This document shows positions 6,748 through 7,250 of a DNA stretch of 7,250 nt, piece by piece (the first letter of the stretch is position 1; each line of letters opens with the position of its first letter). This DNA comes from Oscillospiraceae bacterium. GTDB taxonomy: Bacteria; Bacillota; Clostridia; Christensenellales; Aristaeellaceae. Both the position numbers and the translations under genes were made by a program. The stretch spans positions 1 to 7,250 of the forward strand of contig JAISBH010000035.1 of assembly GCA_031266295.1 (NCBI GenBank), written 5' to 3'. The notes beneath the pieces are model-generated. The model was not told the DNA's origin, searched no databases, and worked only from the letters and a program-made list of their open reading frames with translations.

Positions 6748-6752
6748 TCTCC
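6748..6752 (-). promoter_or_regulatory. Ribosome binding site deciding the IclR start
   Basis: GGAGA on the minus strand, five bases before the ATG at 6740-6742 and two bases before the ATG at 6743-6745. It overlaps the most distal candidate ATG (6752-6754), which itself lacks any upstream Shine-Dalgarno. This favours the shorter product. Confidence 0.55.
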
Positions 6753-6775
6753 ATTGCGTAATATTGTTGAGTATC

Positions 6776-6804
6776 ATTTAACCACAGTGATCTGTTTTTG
6801 TCAA
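6776..6804 (-). promoter_or_regulatory. Sigma-A-type promoter of the IclR gene
   Basis: On the minus strand a perfect -35 TTGACA (plus-strand 6799-6804) is followed by a 17-base spacer and -10 TTAAAT (6776-6781), preceded by TGG as an extended -10. The predicted transcription start is about 25 bases before the translation start region. The plus-strand motif GTATCATTTA at 6771-6780 overlaps the -10 and resembles GTATCATCTA at the sialidase-like promoter. Confidence 0.62.
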
Positions 6805-6857
6805 TGGGGTGCCATGATGAGGCACGGCCGTTTCATAAACTACCAATGACTTCCAGC

Positions 6858-6909
6858 AAAGCATCCGCAGTGATTAAGCAGCGAAGCAGGTTAGGCTTGA
6901 TGCTTTTTT
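6858..6909 (+). terminator. Long-loop hairpin with T-run, possible terminator or attenuator
   Basis: AAAGCATC (6858-6865) pairs perfectly with GATGCTTT (6899-6906). The 33-base interior can form a small AAGC/GCTT stem (6884-6887 with 6895-6898). Six T (6904-6909) follow. No gene on the plus strand clearly ends here, so it may insulate the recombinase gene from upstream transcription or be fortuitous. Confidence 0.3.
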
Positions 6910-6912
6910 AGG

Positions 6913-6941
6913 TTGAGCACCCTTATCTAGAATTTTATGTT
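6913..6941 (+). promoter_or_regulatory. Weak candidate promoter for the second recombinase
   Basis: TTGAGC (6913-6918, four of six) and TATGTT (6936-6941, four of six) are spaced by 17 bases. The -10 sits in the left arm of the long inverted repeat, so a protein bound there would block it. A TATAGT at 7015-7020 is an alternative -10 but has only a poor -35 (TTCTCG). Confidence 0.28.
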
Positions 6942-7008
6942 ATCAAGAATTAGCCCAATTATCGTTGAGAAATAAGCGATTTCTCATGAATTTCTCGTGA
7001 TAACATGA
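6935..7008. repeat. Nested inverted and tandem repeats upstream of a recombinase gene
   Basis: Outer arms ATGTTATCA (6937-6945) and TGATAACAT (6998-7006) are perfect inverted copies, extendable to 11 bases with one G-T pair. Inside, TGAGAAAT (6966-6973) and ATTTCTCA (6979-6986) form a perfect 8-bp inverted repeat around AAGCG. ATTTCTCATGA (6979-6989) is followed directly by ATTTCTCGTGA (6990-7000), an 11-base tandem repeat with one mismatch. Arm size and spacing resemble tyrosine recombinase core sites, but this is inference. Confidence 0.55.
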
Positions 7009-7042
7009 CCGACATATAGTTAACTGTACAGGACAAAACTCT

Positions 7043-7052
7043 TAAGGAGGAG
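7043..7052 (+). promoter_or_regulatory. Strong ribosome binding site of the second recombinase
   Basis: TAAGGAGGAG is close to a perfect anti-16S match, six to eight bases before the ATG at 7059. It makes that start convincing and indicates a gene intended for efficient translation. Confidence 0.75.
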
Positions 7053-7058
7053 CGCAGT

Positions 7059-7250
7059 ATGACCAGCACATTACCCGTTCAACAGATAATGGAAGGTTTG
7101 GTTGATCACTTGCGAGCCATTGGGCTTAGCGAGTCAACCGTCCACTCCCAGTTTAACCGGACGTTGGTTTTAGTAAAGGACATCATGGATTCAGGCGCGG
7201 TTGAGGTAAATCGTGATGAAATCGAGAAGGCACTTATGCGGTTAGAGGAT
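7059..7250 (+). CDS. Tyrosine recombinase/integrase-like protein, N-terminal part (3' partial)
   Basis: Sixty-four codons are present before the window ends, with no stop. The segment MEGLVDHLRAIGLSESTVHS (11-30) looks like the start of a SAM-like core-binding domain of phage-integrase-family recombinases (pattern: hydrophobic helix, short turn, G-[LY]S-x-x-T). A second helix follows in LVLVKDIMDSG and a third in RDEIEKALMRLED. No catalytic residue can be seen because that domain would lie beyond the edge. The start is well supported by the ribosome binding site. It would presumably catalyse site-specific DNA integration or excision. It is not the missing half of the minus-strand fragment near 4518-4835: orientation and distance differ. 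An alternative is another small helical DNA-binding protein, so the assignment is moderate. Confidence 0.55.
   Translation, partial: MTSTLPVQQIMEGLVDHLRAIGLSESTVHSQFNRTLVLVKDIMDSGAVEVNRDEIEKALMRLED

Larger units (their letters stand above)
6805..7058. other. Non-coding, repeat-rich spacer upstream of the second recombinase
   Basis: No coding frame is supported on either strand. Its contents in order are a GTGCC/GGCAC inverted repeat at 6809-6825 just upstream of the IclR promoter, a long-loop hairpin ending in a T-run at 6858-6909, the nested repeat cluster at 6935-7008, a TATAGT at 7015-7020, and a strong ribosome binding site at 7043-7052. Confidence 0.6.

Noticed and set aside
6024..6781. 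Several plus-strand frames opposite the IclR gene
   Set aside because: They are shadows of a full-length, well-conserved regulator; no start signals.
6923..6947. Resemblance of CTTATCTAGAAT...TTATGTTATCA to a XerCD dif site
   Set aside because: The arms look partly alike, but the spacing is about four bases too short for a dif site and the second half does not match well.

Overview
The window reads as a Bacillota-type (Gram-positive, probably clostridial) chromosome segment of moderate GC. The evidence is strong AAGGAGG-type ribosome binding sites, sigma-A-like TTGACA promoters and the gene families present. The exact lineage cannot be read from the sequence. The content is a carbohydrate-utilisation locus interrupted and flanked by mobile-element debris.

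Left part (1-3495): a glycoside-hydrolase-like protein of the DUF6259 type, cut at its 5' end by the window edge, lies 37 bases upstream of a secreted ABC-transporter solute-binding protein. The two are probably one operon that ends at a hairpin-plus-T terminator near 3462-3495. No permease genes are visible; they may lie upstream.

Middle (3496-4845): lower-GC, gene-poor DNA holding two decayed fragments. One is the C-terminal PD-(D/E)XK nuclease part of an AAA-ATPase-like/DUF1703 protein. The other, on the minus strand, is the C-terminal third of a tyrosine recombinase whose catalytic HxxRH arginine has become Trp. The roughly 350 bases between them look non-coding.

Right-centre (4817-6804): a sialidase-like (BNR/Asp-box) beta-propeller gene starts from GTG behind a near-consensus promoter that overlaps the truncated end of the recombinase fragment. 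It converges on a complete IclR-family regulator gene on the minus strand, which has its own TTGACA/extended -10 promoter. The regulator is the natural candidate to control the sugar genes, but no operator is proven.

Right end (6805-7250): about 250 non-coding bases with an unusually dense set of repeats (6935-7008) lie just upstream of a strong ribosome binding site and the first 64 codons of a second, apparently intact, tyrosine recombinase-like gene that runs off the window. The repeat cluster is the best candidate for something new: an attachment/crossover site or an autoregulatory site of this recombinase.

In functional terms, the hydrolase, binding protein, propeller enzyme and IclR regulator fit one glycan-foraging module. 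The recombinase remnant, nuclease remnant and new recombinase suggest repeated integration at this place.
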